A stretch of 53,818 nt of DNA from Clostridiaceae bacterium (lineage in GTDB: Bacteria; Bacillota; Clostridia; DUPQ01). The first letter of the stretch is position 1. Each line of letters starts with the position of its first letter. This document shows, one piece after another, positions 37,239-45,276 of the stretch. Where the stretch lies: contig DUPQ01000013.1 in the NCBI GenBank assembly GCA_012838235.1, positions 1 to 53,818 of the forward strand, in the 5' to 3' direction. Under the pieces are notes generated by a model, which ran no database searches, was not told the origin of the DNA, and saw nothing but the letters and a program-made list of their open reading frames with translations. The translations under genes were made by a program, and so were the position numbers.

Positions 37239-38209
37239 TACTGCACCTCCACCGCTTTTTCCTGTGCTCTTATCACCGCTCTTAACGGATGAAGTTCCTC
37301 TTCCAGCGTCAAAGGCATAGGTTTGTTATATAAAATCTCGTCTATGAAAAAGTCAAAATAGTCCCGAGTTGCATACTTAATCTCTACCGGCCCGTCATAA
37401 TCGGGAGTAACCAGCCTGGTGGCGGTCAATCCGTCGGTTATCTCCACAAAACCGTCAGTTCCCCATACTCTTAAATGCTCGTTGCCCCATGTAGGGAAAT
37501 TGTTCATATTAAGATAATTGGCTATAATGCATCCTACCGCATTGTTATCTAAAGAAAACATAATACTTGCCGCCATCTTGAGATTGCCGTCTTTTACGGG
37601 ATTTCCGTGCCGCGTTTCCATTGCATATATGTCTTTAATCTTCAAACCTGTTGTATGTTCCACGAATCTTGCGGCATGAACGGCTATCCAGCGTATAAGG
37701 CCGCCGTCGGTAATGTCATCCTGGGGTCGCCCCGCCGATGTTTTAAAAGGATAGGATTTCTGTGCAAACACCTGAACAACCTCACCTATTCGTCCCGATT
37801 TAATTAACTCCGTAACCGAAATGAAAGGCTCCTCAAATGCCGATCCGGCCATTTCATGGAAAAGCATACCGGTCTTTTTTGATACCTTAAGTATTTCATC
37901 CAAATCCTTTTCGGTATAAGCACAAGGTTTTTCACTGTAAACATGCTTACCCGCAAGCAGGGCTTTTACAGCTAAATCCTTCTGGTCTATTCTCCTGGGA
38001 GCACATATTGAAATAACATCAACATTCTTTGCTTTAAGCATGCTGTCAAAATCCTCATAGAACACAACATCCCCGGTTAGAAGTTCCTTAGGTAACTTCT
38101 CTCTGTCTATCATGGAAATTGCGGTCACTTGCGCTTTTTCATGGTTTACCATCTGGTTGTGTATCTGATGTCCGTTAATGCCGTAAAGGCCGACTCGTAC
38201 TTTTTTCAT
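37238..38209 (-). CDS. Gfo/Idh/MocA family oxidoreductase
   Basis: A 323-residue member of the same family, with a Rossmann start RVGLYGINGHQIH, the EKP motif in HVYSEKPCAYTEKDL near residue 97, and the C-terminal domain with GGLIRWIAVHAARFVEH, whose His fits the family catalytic position. The opening GxxGxH is somewhat unusual against the common GxGxxG. It is the first gene of the gfo-gfo-GH38 operon. The ribosome site is weak (CCGGAATTAAT), unlike its neighbours. Confidence 0.92.
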   Translation of the reverse strand: MKKVRVGLYGINGHQIHNQMVNHEKAQVTAISMIDREKLPKELLTGDVVFYEDFDSMLKAKNVDVISICAPRRIDQKDLAVKALLAGKHVYSEKPCAYTEKDLDEILKVSKKTGMLFHEMAGSAFEEPFISVTELIKSGRIGEVVQVFAQKSYPFKTSAGRPQDDITDGGLIRWIAVHAARFVEHTTGLKIKDIYAMETRHGNPVKDGNLKMAASIMFSLDNNAVGCIIANYLNMNNFPTWGNEHLRVWGTDGFVEITDGLTATRLVTPDYDGPVEIKYATRDYFDFFIDEILYNKPMPLTLEEELHPLRAVIRAQEKAVEVQ

Positions 38210-38261
38210 ATTAATTCCGGGGTACTTTCTCCCCTTCTCCTTTCAGGTTCCGCCACATTTA

Positions 38262-38290
38262 ATCTTATCCCATTTCCGGCTTCTTTTCAA
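38262..38290 (-). promoter_or_regulatory. Promoter of the gfo-gfo-GH38 operon
   Basis: On the minus strand TTGAAA, 17 bases, then TAAGAT. The -35 overlaps the last codons of uvrB. This gives the mannosidase operon its own start 53 bases upstream of the first ATG. Confidence 0.6.
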
Positions 38291-40305
38291 TATACATCGC
38301 CTTGCTGCAATGCCTCTTTAAGCTCTTTCAACATATCTCTGTATCGTGCGGCATTTTCATATTCCTGAAGTTTTGCATACCGCTTCATCTGACGCTCATA
38401 TAAATCAATTAAACGTATTATCTCCACTTCGGTTTTTGGTATTTCAAAAACATGCGAATATTTTGTATCGGTTTTTTCCGCTATCCTGAAACGTATATTA
38501 TCCCTTATCTCTTTAACAATACCTACCGGAGTAATATTATGCTTCTCGTTATACTCGGTCTGTATCGCTCTTCTTCTGTTTGTTTCATTAATGGCAACCT
38601 TCATGCTGTCGGTAATTGTATCTGCATACATTATTACCCTGCCTGCAACATTTCTTGCAGCTCTTCCGGCTGTCTGAATAAGAGAACGTGCACTTCTTAA
38701 AAATCCTTCTTTATCGGCATCCAACACCGCCACAAGTTCCACTTCCGGAAGGTCGATACCTTCACGAAGAAGATTTATCCCGATAAGCACATCAAAAGTG
38801 CCGTCTCTCAACTGTTTCAATATCTCTATTCTTTCCAGTGTTTCCACATCGGAATGCAAATACTGCACCGATACACCCAAAGAAGAATAGTACTCGGTCA
38901 GTTTTTCCGCCATTCTTTTTGTTAAGGTTGTAACCAATACACGATTTTTCCTTGACACGGTATCGCGTATCTCGAAAAGCAAATCATCCACCTGTCCTTT
39001 TACGGGGCGTACCTCTATCTTCGGATCGGTAAGTCCCGTAGGTCGTATAATCTGCTCGGCTACCTGCTCCGATATCCCCAGCTCGTAATCGCCGGGAGTT
39101 GCCGACACATAAATACATTGGTTCTGTTTTTCCTTAAACTCCTCAAAAGTCAGCGGTCTGTTGTCATATGCAGAAGGCAGCCGGAATCCGAAGTCAATCA
39201 GGTTCTTCTTCCTGGACCGATCGCCTTTGTTCATACCTCCTATCTGAGGAATTGTTACATGCGACTCATCTATGAACATTAAAAAATCCTCGGGGAAGAA
39301 GGAAAGCAAAGTGGCCGGCGGCTGTCCTTCCTTCCTGCCGTCAATATGCCTTGAATAATTCTCTATTCCCGAACAGAACCCTATATTCCTAATCATCTCC
39401 AAATCATAACTGGTTCTCTGATTGAGCCTGTAAGCCTCCACTATCTTGCCTTGATTTTCAAAATATGCCACCCTCTCTTGCAGTTCCGCCTGTATATCTT
39501 CTATGGCTCTTTTAAGTTTTGTATCTTTAGAAACAAAATGACTGGCGGGAAAAACCGCCAGATGATTGACATAACCTGTTATTTCTCCGGTCAATGAATC
39601 AAACTGCGTAATTTTCTCCACTTCATCTCCGAAAAAGCTTATTCTGTACCCGACATTTGCACTGTTGGAAGGAGCAATTTCTAAAGAATCTCCTTTTGCC
39701 CTGAAAGTTCCTCTTTTAAAATCCATTTCATTTCGTGAGTACTGTATTTCCACCAGTTTCTTTATCACATCATCCCTGTCAAGCGTCATGCCCACCCCGA
39801 TATACAGCATTAAGTCCTCATAATCGGCAGGACTGCCCAGACCGTAAATGCAGGAAACCGATGCTACTATTATTACATCCCTTCTTTGCAGAAGAGCCGA
39901 TGTGGCGGCATGTCGCAGCTGATCTATTTCGTCATTTATGGACATATCCTTTTCAATATATGTATCGGTAGAGGGAATATATGCTTCGGGCTGATAATAG
40001 TCGTAATAGGATACAAAGTATTCCACACTGTTATCGGGAAAGAACTCTTTAAACTCCGAACACAGCTGGGCAGCCAATGTCTTGTTATGTGCAATGACAA
40101 GAGTGGGCTTCTGAACTTTTTCAATAATATTTGCCATGGTAAAAGTCTTACCCGAACCGGTAACTCCCAGAAGAGTCTGATGTTTATACCCTGAAAGCAC
40201 TCCGTTTGCCAATGCCTCTATTGCTGCAGGCTGGTCACCTGTAGGTCGGAAATCCGATTGCAAAACAAATTTATCTGATCTGAACTCTTTGTCTCTCCTG
40301 CTCAT
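38287..40305 (-). CDS. uvrB: Excinuclease ABC subunit B
   Basis: UvrB is the damage-verifying helicase-like subunit of nucleotide excision repair. The 672-residue protein has Walker A GVTGSGKT at 47-54, the beta-hairpin region [21 protein letters not shown] near 100, the DEAD-like FIDESHV near 340, helicase motif VI around QTAGRAARN, and a C-terminal UVR motif for UvrC binding ([21 protein letters not shown]). No ribosome site lies before the ATG. An extended -10, TGCTAAAAT, ends only six bases upstream, so the transcript may be leaderless. UvrA and UvrC are not in the window. Confidence 0.97.
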   Translation of the reverse strand: MSRRDKEFRSDKFVLQSDFRPTGDQPAAIEALANGVLSGYKHQTLLGVTGSGKTFTMANIIEKVQKPTLVIAHNKTLAAQLCSEFKEFFPDNSVEYFVSYYDYYQPEAYIPSTDTYIEKDMSINDEIDQLRHAATSALLQRRDVIIVASVSCIYGLGSPADYEDLMLYIGVGMTLDRDDVIKKLVEIQYSRNEMDFKRGTFRAKGDSLEIAPSNSANVGYRISFFGDEVEKITQFDSLTGEITGYVNHLAVFPASHFVSKDTKLKRAIEDIQAELQERVAYFENQGKIVEAYRLNQRTSYDLEMIRNIGFCSGIENYSRHIDGRKEGQPPATLLSFFPEDFLMFIDESHVTIPQIGGMNKGDRSRKKNLIDFGFRLPSAYDNRPLTFEEFKEKQNQCIYVSATPGDYELGISEQVAEQIIRPTGLTDPKIEVRPVKGQVDDLLFEIRDTVSRKNRVLVTTLTKRMAEKLTEYYSSLGVSVQYLHSDVETLERIEILKQLRDGTFDVLIGINLLREGIDLPEVELVAVLDADKEGFLRSARSLIQTAGRAARNVAGRVIMYADTITDSMKVAINETNRRRAIQTEYNEKHNITPVGIVKEIRDNIRFRIAEKTDTKYSHVFEIPKTEVEIIRLIDLYERQMKRYAKLQEYENAARYRDMLKELKEALQQGDVY

Positions 40306-40311
40306 GTAATT

Positions 40312-40355
40312 ATTTTAGCACACAACACATAAAAAATTGGGTTAGGTTTTCTAAC
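40312..40355. promoter_or_regulatory. uvrB extended -10 and nested dyads in the uvrB/XRE divergent region
   Basis: The uvrB -10 on the minus strand is TAAAAT (40317-40312) preceded by TGC. Between it and the XRE promoter lie an inverted repeat GTTAG-GTTTT-CTAAC (40341-40355) and outer arms ACAACAC (40322-40328) and GTGTTGT (40361-40367). The outer right arm overlaps the -35 of the XRE gene. These are candidate operators for the XRE regulator. Confidence 0.45.
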
Positions 40356-40363
40356 ATTTAGTG

Positions 40364-40392
40364 TTGTATTTTCAAACAGCGCGTATTATAAT
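40364..40392 (+). promoter_or_regulatory. Promoter of XRE regulator gene
   Basis: TTGTAT, 17 bases, consensus TATAAT, ending 28 bases before the ATG. AGGAGG follows at the right distance. Confidence 0.8.
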
Positions 40393-40419
40393 AATACTGT
40401 TGGTAAAGGAGGAGCAAAA

Positions 40420-40740
40420 ATGAGGGGAATTAATGAGAGAATTAAAAAACTGAGAACACAGATGAATCTGTCCCAGGACTATGTAGCAAAATATCTTGGT
40501 GTGAGCAGGTCTACTTTCACCCAGATGGAAAATGGCAACAGAAAAATACTTGCTGACGAAATCTCAAAACTGAGCACATTATTTGGCGTGTCAGTCAACG
40601 CAATACTGGACGAAAGTGAGCTGAGCCAACCGGCCACAGTTTTTGCCAGAAGTTTTGAGAAACTCGATGAATCCGATCAAGCTGAAATCATGAACCTTAT
40701 CCGCTTTAAGGAGCAAATGAAGGCACAGAGGACTAAATGA
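40420..40740 (+). CDS. XRE-family transcriptional regulator
   Basis: A 106-residue DNA-binding protein with a classic Cro/C1 helix-turn-helix at residues 5-62: RIKKLRTQMNLSQDYVAKYLGVSRSTFTQMENG, where SQDYVAKYLG and SRSTFTQMENG are the two recognition helices. A short C-terminal tail (70-106) is charged and helical and may dimerise. AGGAGG precedes the ATG. It is divergent from uvrB, with inverted repeats in between, so it may regulate itself and uvrB. It also resembles the antitoxin halves of some toxin pairs, but no toxin gene follows it. Confidence 0.88.
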   Translation: MRGINERIKKLRTQMNLSQDYVAKYLGVSRSTFTQMENGNRKILADEISKLSTLFGVSVNAILDESELSQPATVFARSFEKLDESDQAEIMNLIRFKEQMKAQRTK

Positions 40741-40841
40741 TACGATTTGAAATGGTGAAAATAGTAGGCTGCATTTTTTTATAGCTTTTTGTCATTATGC
40801 TGTATAATGGTATAAGTAAAATTGTGAACGCAAGGAGAACT

Positions 40842-41660
40842 ATGGAAAACAAAAGAAAACCGGTATTCTGGATATTTATAAAGAGCTTTACGGACATGCA
40901 TGCATATAAACACTTCGTGTATAAGAATTTTTCAAAAGCATTCTTATACATTCTGCTGTTTACTTTTCTGCTTTCCGTTATTTTCTCGGCTATATTTGTA
41001 GCATCAATTAAAGATTACACTACCCAACTTATAACGCAACTGGAACAAAATACTCCGGAATTTACCATCAAAAACGGAGAGCTTGTAATAGAGAGTGATC
41101 AACCGGTGATTCTTGCGGAAACCGATGATAAAGGAACGCTTATAATAATCGATAAAGAATATACGGGATCGGTTACCAAGTACGAAGAATATGATACTGT
41201 TATAGTTTTAGGACAAAAGGAAATATATTTATCCAATTCGGCTATAAGGTACAGTATAGGTTACCAATCGGTTTTAGGTCAAAAACAGGAAGTTACTTCG
41301 GAAATGTTGTTCGGCAGAGTATCTTCATCAAAACCCTACCTTTATATTTTCTTCTTTGTATCTATGTTTGTTTTCTTTATCGGTAACTACCTCTTCTATG
41401 ATTTGTTCATAGCATTGATAGTTAATACAATAAGACGTATCAGAAAAAGACCTGCAAATCTGGGTATTTCCTTGCAGCTTACCGCTTATGCTCTGACATT
41501 ACCTGCTATTATCTATCTTATCTGGATTTTCACTTCACTCATAACTATCCCCATAGAACCTCTTATATTCATTCTTGCGGTGATTATAGCTTATAAGGGT
41601 GTAGATGCCTATTACAAGAGTATAGATGAAGAGCTGACCAAGCCCAAAGAAGAAGCATAA
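40842..41660 (+). CDS. DUF1189 family membrane protein
   Basis: A 272-residue membrane protein starting at the ATG at 40842, four bases after AAGGAG. It has a transmembrane helix near residues 30-55, an extracellular beta-rich domain (about 60-165, with ILAETDDKGTLIIIDKEYTG), then four hydrophobic segments towards the C terminus. This matches the DUF1189 layout, found widely in Firmicutes, whose function is poorly known. A consensus TATAAT lies at 40803-40808 without a good -35. It is followed by the rpsU promoter. Confidence 0.8.
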   Translation: MENKRKPVFWIFIKSFTDMHAYKHFVYKNFSKAFLYILLFTFLLSVIFSAIFVASIKDYTTQLITQLEQNTPEFTIKNGELVIESDQPVILAETDDKGTLIIIDKEYTGSVTKYEEYDTVIVLGQKEIYLSNSAIRYSIGYQSVLGQKQEVTSEMLFGRVSSSKPYLYIFFFVSMFVFFIGNYLFYDLFIALIVNTIRRIRKRPANLGISLQLTAYALTLPAIIYLIWIFTSLITIPIEPLIFILAVIIAYKGVDAYYKSIDEELTKPKEEA

Positions 41661-41666
41661 TTTTTA

Positions 41667-41695
41667 TTGACAAACACTTATACTTACTATACAAT
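41667..41695 (+). promoter_or_regulatory. Promoter of rpsU
   Basis: Consensus TTGACA, 17 bases, TACAAT. A strong promoter, as expected for a ribosomal protein gene. Confidence 0.85.
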
Positions 41696-41740
41696 ACAAA
41701 AGCTTGATTTATCTTATGACAGAAGGGTGGTGAAAAACGG

Positions 41741-41917
41741 ATGGCAGAAGTAAGACTTAAAGAGAACGAAACACTGGACAGCGCATTAAAGCGTTTTAAG
41801 AGACAGTGCGCCAAAGCCGGCATCTTAGCTGAAGTAAGAAAAAGAGAACACTACGAAAAACCCAGCGTCAAGAGGAAGAAGAAATCCGAAGCCGCAAGAA
41901 AGAGAAAGAAAAGATAG
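41741..41917 (+). CDS. rpsU: Small ribosomal subunit protein bS21
   Basis: A 58-residue highly basic protein, [19 protein letters not shown] followed by [19 protein letters not shown] and a Lys/Arg-rich tail. This is ribosomal protein S21, which sits next to the 3' end of 16S rRNA and aids initiation. Its length is standard. It has its own promoter and terminator. The HIT-family gene, often found beside rpsU in Clostridia, is convergent here and belongs to the alaS transcript. Confidence 0.98.
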   Translation: MAEVRLKENETLDSALKRFKRQCAKAGILAEVRKREHYEKPSVKRKKKSEAARKRKKR

Positions 41918-41923
41918 TAATCA

Positions 41924-41961
41924 AACGGGAGCAAAAGCTCCCGTTGTATTTTAATTTTTTT
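41924..41961 (+). terminator. Rho-independent terminator after rpsU
   Basis: AACGGGAGC - AAAA - GCTCCCGTT, a perfect 9-bp stem, then a T-rich tract. It starts 7 bases after the rpsU stop. The rest of the gap to 42056 is AT-rich and shows no gene. Confidence 0.95.
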
Positions 41962-42056
41962 ATAATTATTTCTTAACTATTTGATTTAAATATTTTTTAT
42001 TAATTTAAACTATTACATCCGTTATCTAAGGATACAAATGCTTGGTAAAATACTCT

Positions 42057-42404
42057 TTACACCAACCCTTCACCCATATCCTGACCGCCCAGTACATGTA
42101 TGTGTATGTGTTTTACCGTCTGATGAGCGTCTTTTCCCGTGTTGTTGATAATTCTTACTCCGCTTTTTTCTATTCCCAGTATTTCACTTATCTTCTTTGC
42201 CGCATAAAACATTCTGCCGATTATGAAGCAGTTGTCTTCGGTTATATCATTAATATCCGACAGTATATGCTGCTTGGGAATAACCAAAACATGGTGCTTT
42301 GCCTGAGGATTTATGTCTTTAAATGCATAGACATAATCATCTTCGTATACCTTGGTACTTGGTATCTCTTTTCTTACAATTTTGCAAAAAATACAGTTTT
42401 CCAT
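42057..42404 (-). CDS. HIT family protein (histidine triad nucleotide-binding)
   Basis: A 115-residue histidine-triad protein, probably a purine nucleoside phosphoramidase of the HinT type. The triad HIHIHVLGG lies near residue 100, and HVLVIPKQH and the N-terminal CIFCKIVRKEIPS segment with a Cys-x-x-Cys are typical. The start overlaps the alaS stop as TAATG, and its ribosome site GGAGG lies within the last alaS codons, so it is translationally coupled to alaS. HinT-type proteins hydrolyse aminoacyl-adenylates in vitro, which makes the pairing sensible. Confidence 0.93.
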   Translation of the reverse strand: MENCIFCKIVRKEIPSTKVYEDDYVYAFKDINPQAKHHVLVIPKQHILSDINDITEDNCFIIGRMFYAAKKISEILGIEKSGVRIINNTGKDAHQTVKHIHIHVLGGQDMGEGLV

Positions 42405-45004
42405 TATATTGCCTCCTTAATAAGTTGTACTGCTTTTTGAACGGCATCGTGAGCCTTGTCGGAATCTTTTCCGCCTGCCTGAGCCATATCCGGTCTGCCT
42501 CCGCCCGAACCGCCGATCAGTGCTGCCGCTTCTTTAATAACGGTACCGGCATTTACCCCGCTTGTCACCGCCTTTTTGGTTGCGGCTATTACCATCGATA
42601 CTTTCTCGCCTGTTGATACAAATACGCAAACACAGTCATCATATCTTTCACGTGCTTTGTCCGACAGGTTTCTTAAAACCTGCATATCGGCATTTTCAAT
42701 AACGGCGGAAACTACCTTTATATTCTTATACTGCTCGAATGTGTTAAGAACATTGTCCAGTTTGTGAGCTGATAGCTTATTCTTCAACTCCTCGTTTTCT
42801 TTTCTTAACTCTCTGACGGTGGAAGAAAGATTTTCCACTCTGCCTATAACATCGCTTCCTTTAAGCATCCTGTTAAGCTGATTAACCGTATCTTCCAGCT
42901 TTTGCATATACTCAATTGCATTTGTACCTGTCAATGCTTCTATCCTTCGTACACCGGAAGCTACCGCACCTTCCGATACTATTGTAAACAGACCTGTTTC
43001 TCCCGTTTTTGAAAGATGCGTACCTCCGCACAGTTCCATACTATAAGGATGAATGGATACCACACGTACTTTATCGGAGTATTTTTCTCCGAATAATGCC
43101 GTGGCACCTTTCTTCTTAGCCGTATCCATATCCATTATTTCTTTCACCACATTAATATCTTCCATGATAATGTTGTTCACTATACTCACAACTTTCATAA
43201 GCTGCCGGTCATCCATAGCGGAAAAATGAGTAAAGTCAAATCTCAGTCTCTGATGATCTACATAGGAACCGGCCTGATGAACATGATTACCCAATACTTC
43301 TCTTAATGCGTAGTGAAGCATATGAGTAGCCGTATGGTTTCGTTCTGTAGCTTTTCTTCTTGATTTATCAACTTTAAGAGTCACTGTTTCATCATCACTG
43401 AAACTGCCTTGCTCCATCACACCTCTGTGAATGAAGATGCCTTCTCTGTTTATCACATCGGTAACCGTCATCTTTGCTTTTTTTCCGGTTATAACCCCGA
43501 TATCTGCCTGCTGACCGCCGCCTTCGGCATAGAATACCGTTTTGTCGGTTACCAGTTCCGCCGTTTCATCTTTCTTTACGAATGATAAAACTTCAGCTTT
43601 TATTTCAAGCTTTTCATAACCTGAAAATTCCGTTTTAGGTATATTCTTGTATATATTCTCATCACTGTGCCATGCAGACCCTTCATCTGCTTTAAAAGCA
43701 TCCCTGGCAGTTTTTTTCTGATTTTGCATATACTCGTCAAAACCTTCCTTATCCAGTTTGAATCCTCTCTCCGAAGCGATTTCTCTGGTAAGATCATAGG
43801 GAAAACCGTATGTATCGTGAAGTTTGAAAATGTGCTCACCTGCAAGAGTATCTTTCTTGTTATTTTCAGCCTCTTCAAGGTACTGGTTTAGAATGTTCAT
43901 TCCGTTTTCAATGGTATTAATGAATTTGGCTTCTTCACTTTGTACCACTTTTAATATATAGTCTCTTTTTTCTTCCAGTTCCGGATATGCACTCTTGGAA
44001 TTATTAATAACAACATCAATTAGTTCCGAAAGAAAAGCATCTTTTTTACCTAACAGTCTTCCGTGTCTGGATGCTCTTCTCAACAGTCTTCTTAAGACAT
44101 AGCCTCTGCCTTCGTTTGAAGGTATTATACCGTCGGATATCATCATAACGGAACTTCTTATATGGTCGGTTATGACGCGGATGGAAATATCCTTTGTCTG
44201 GTCTTTTCCGTATTCAGTGCTGGTAGCATTGCAGACAAAATCCAATATGTCTTTAACGGTATCCACTTCAAATATCGAATCCACTCCCTGTACCACACAG
44301 GCCAATCGCTCCAGTCCCATACCGGTATCAATGTTTTTATTCTTTAAAGGTTTGTAAGTGCCGTCTTCCTGCTTGTCGAATTGTGTAAATACGTTATTCC
44401 ATACCTCTACAAATCTGTCACAGTCACAGCCTACCTTACAGTCTTTTGAACCGCACCCTTTATCTTCTCCTCTGTCATAGTAAATTTCCGAGCACGGTCC
44501 GCAAGGTCCTGTTCCGTGCTCCCAGAAATTATCTTCTTTACCCATCCTTACAATATGGCTCTCATCCAGTTTCACAATATTTTTCCAGATATCATATGCT
44601 TCGTCGTCTTCTTCGTAGACCGATGCATAGAGAAGATTCTTATCCATTTTCAGAACTTCGGTAAAAAACTCCCACGACCATTGAATTGCCTCTTTCTTAA
44701 AGTAATCGCCGAAAGAGAAATTACCCAGCATCTCAAAAAATGTTCCGTGTCTTGTGGTAATTCCCACACGGTCGATATCCAAAGTTCTTATGCACTTCTG
44801 GCAGGTAGTTATCCTTTTAGACGGCGGTTTTAAAGCCCCGGTAAAGTACGGTTTTAGCGGTGTCATTCCCGCATTAATAAGCAGTATGGAAGGATCATCC
44901 TCCGGTATCAGAGAAAAACTCTTCAACCTGAGATGCCCTTTACTTTCAAAAAATTTCAGGAACTCTTCTCTCAATGTGTTTAATGATAATTTCTCCATTT
45001 CCAT
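42404..45004 (-). CDS. alaS: Alanine-tRNA ligase
   Basis: AlaS charges tRNA-Ala. I start it at the ATG at 45004, five bases after AAGGA, giving 866 residues; ATG codons at 45010 and 44998 are alternatives. The longer frame to 45070 translates the T-box terminator and is not real. Visible are the class II catalytic domain (STRLREEF-like start, TTRHGTFFEMLGNFSFGDYFK motif), the editing site HTATHML and CGGTHLSKTG with zinc-binding Cys/His, and a C-terminal DHHA1 domain with GGSGGGRPDMAQAGG. It is transcribed from a promoter behind a T-box leader and is followed by the HIT gene. Confidence 0.98.
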   Translation of the reverse strand: MEMEKLSLNTLREEFLKFFESKGHLRLKSFSLIPEDDPSILLINAGMTPLKPYFTGALKPPSKRITTCQKCIRTLDIDRVGITTRHGTFFEMLGNFSFGDYFKKEAIQWSWEFFTEVLKMDKNLLYASVYEEDDEAYDIWKNIVKLDESHIVRMGKEDNFWEHGTGPCGPCSEIYYDRGEDKGCGSKDCKVGCDCDRFVEVWNNVFTQFDKQEDGTYKPLKNKNIDTGMGLERLACVVQGVDSIFEVDTVKDILDFVCNATSTEYGKDQTKDISIRVITDHIRSSVMMISDGIIPSNEGRGYVLRRLLRRASRHGRLLGKKDAFLSELIDVVINNSKSAYPELEEKRDYILKVVQSEEAKFINTIENGMNILNQYLEEAENNKKDTLAGEHIFKLHDTYGFPYDLTREIASERGFKLDKEGFDEYMQNQKKTARDAFKADEGSAWHSDENIYKNIPKTEFSGYEKLEIKAEVLSFVKKDETAELVTDKTVFYAEGGGQQADIGVITGKKAKMTVTDVINREGIFIHRGVMEQGSFSDDETVTLKVDKSRRKATERNHTATHMLHYALREVLGNHVHQAGSYVDHQRLRFDFTHFSAMDDRQLMKVVSIVNNIIMEDINVVKEIMDMDTAKKKGATALFGEKYSDKVRVVSIHPYSMELCGGTHLSKTGETGLFTIVSEGAVASGVRRIEALTGTNAIEYMQKLEDTVNQLNRMLKGSDVIGRVENLSSTVRELRKENEELKNKLSAHKLDNVLNTFEQYKNIKVVSAVIENADMQVLRNLSDKARERYDDCVCVFVSTGEKVSMVIAATKKAVTSGVNAGTVIKEAAALIGGSGGGRPDMAQAGGKDSDKAHDAVQKAVQLIKEAI

Positions 45005-45014
45005 CACCATCCTT

Positions 45015-45235
45015 ATATAAATAAATAACTCCCATCCTGCAAAGGGACGAGAGTTAACACGCGGTACCACCCAAATTCTTTCCTAAGAAAGCTCTTAAAC
45101 CTTTAACGCAGGTATACGTTCCGTTTTGCGGAAGGCATCAAAGGGCAGCTTTCACATATATTCTTGCAAGGGTTCTCACCGTTCCCCTCTCTCTGTGCCA
45201 CAGACCATATGTTACTCATCCTTTTAGTAACGCCG
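45015..45235 (-). promoter_or_regulatory. Canonical T-box leader of alaS
   Basis: The minus-strand leader has the stem I AGAGAGAGGGG block, a GCU (Ala) codon at 45149-45147 in the specifier position, and the T-box GGGTGGTACCGCG at 45072-45060. The terminator AACTCTCGTCC / GGATGGGAGTT (45027-45055) follows, ending just before the alaS ribosome site. Uncharged tRNA-Ala should favour the antiterminator and alaS transcription. Together with the alaS promoter and the left IS end this fills the gap 45005-45443. Confidence 0.95.
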
Positions 45236-45245
45236 TATTGAGGAA

Positions 45246-45273
45246 ATTATATCATTTTTTCAATGTATGTCAA
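45246..45273 (-). promoter_or_regulatory. Promoter of alaS
   Basis: On the minus strand consensus TTGACA (45273-45268), 16 bases, consensus TATAAT (45251-45246). The -35 ends only three bases from the target duplication of the IS, so the insertion spared the promoter. Confidence 0.9.
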
Positions 45274-45276
45274 TAT

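Noticed and set aside
45005-45070. N-terminal extension of alaS
   Set aside because: The added residues translate the T-box antiterminator and terminator; the synthetase family starts near the ATG at 45004.
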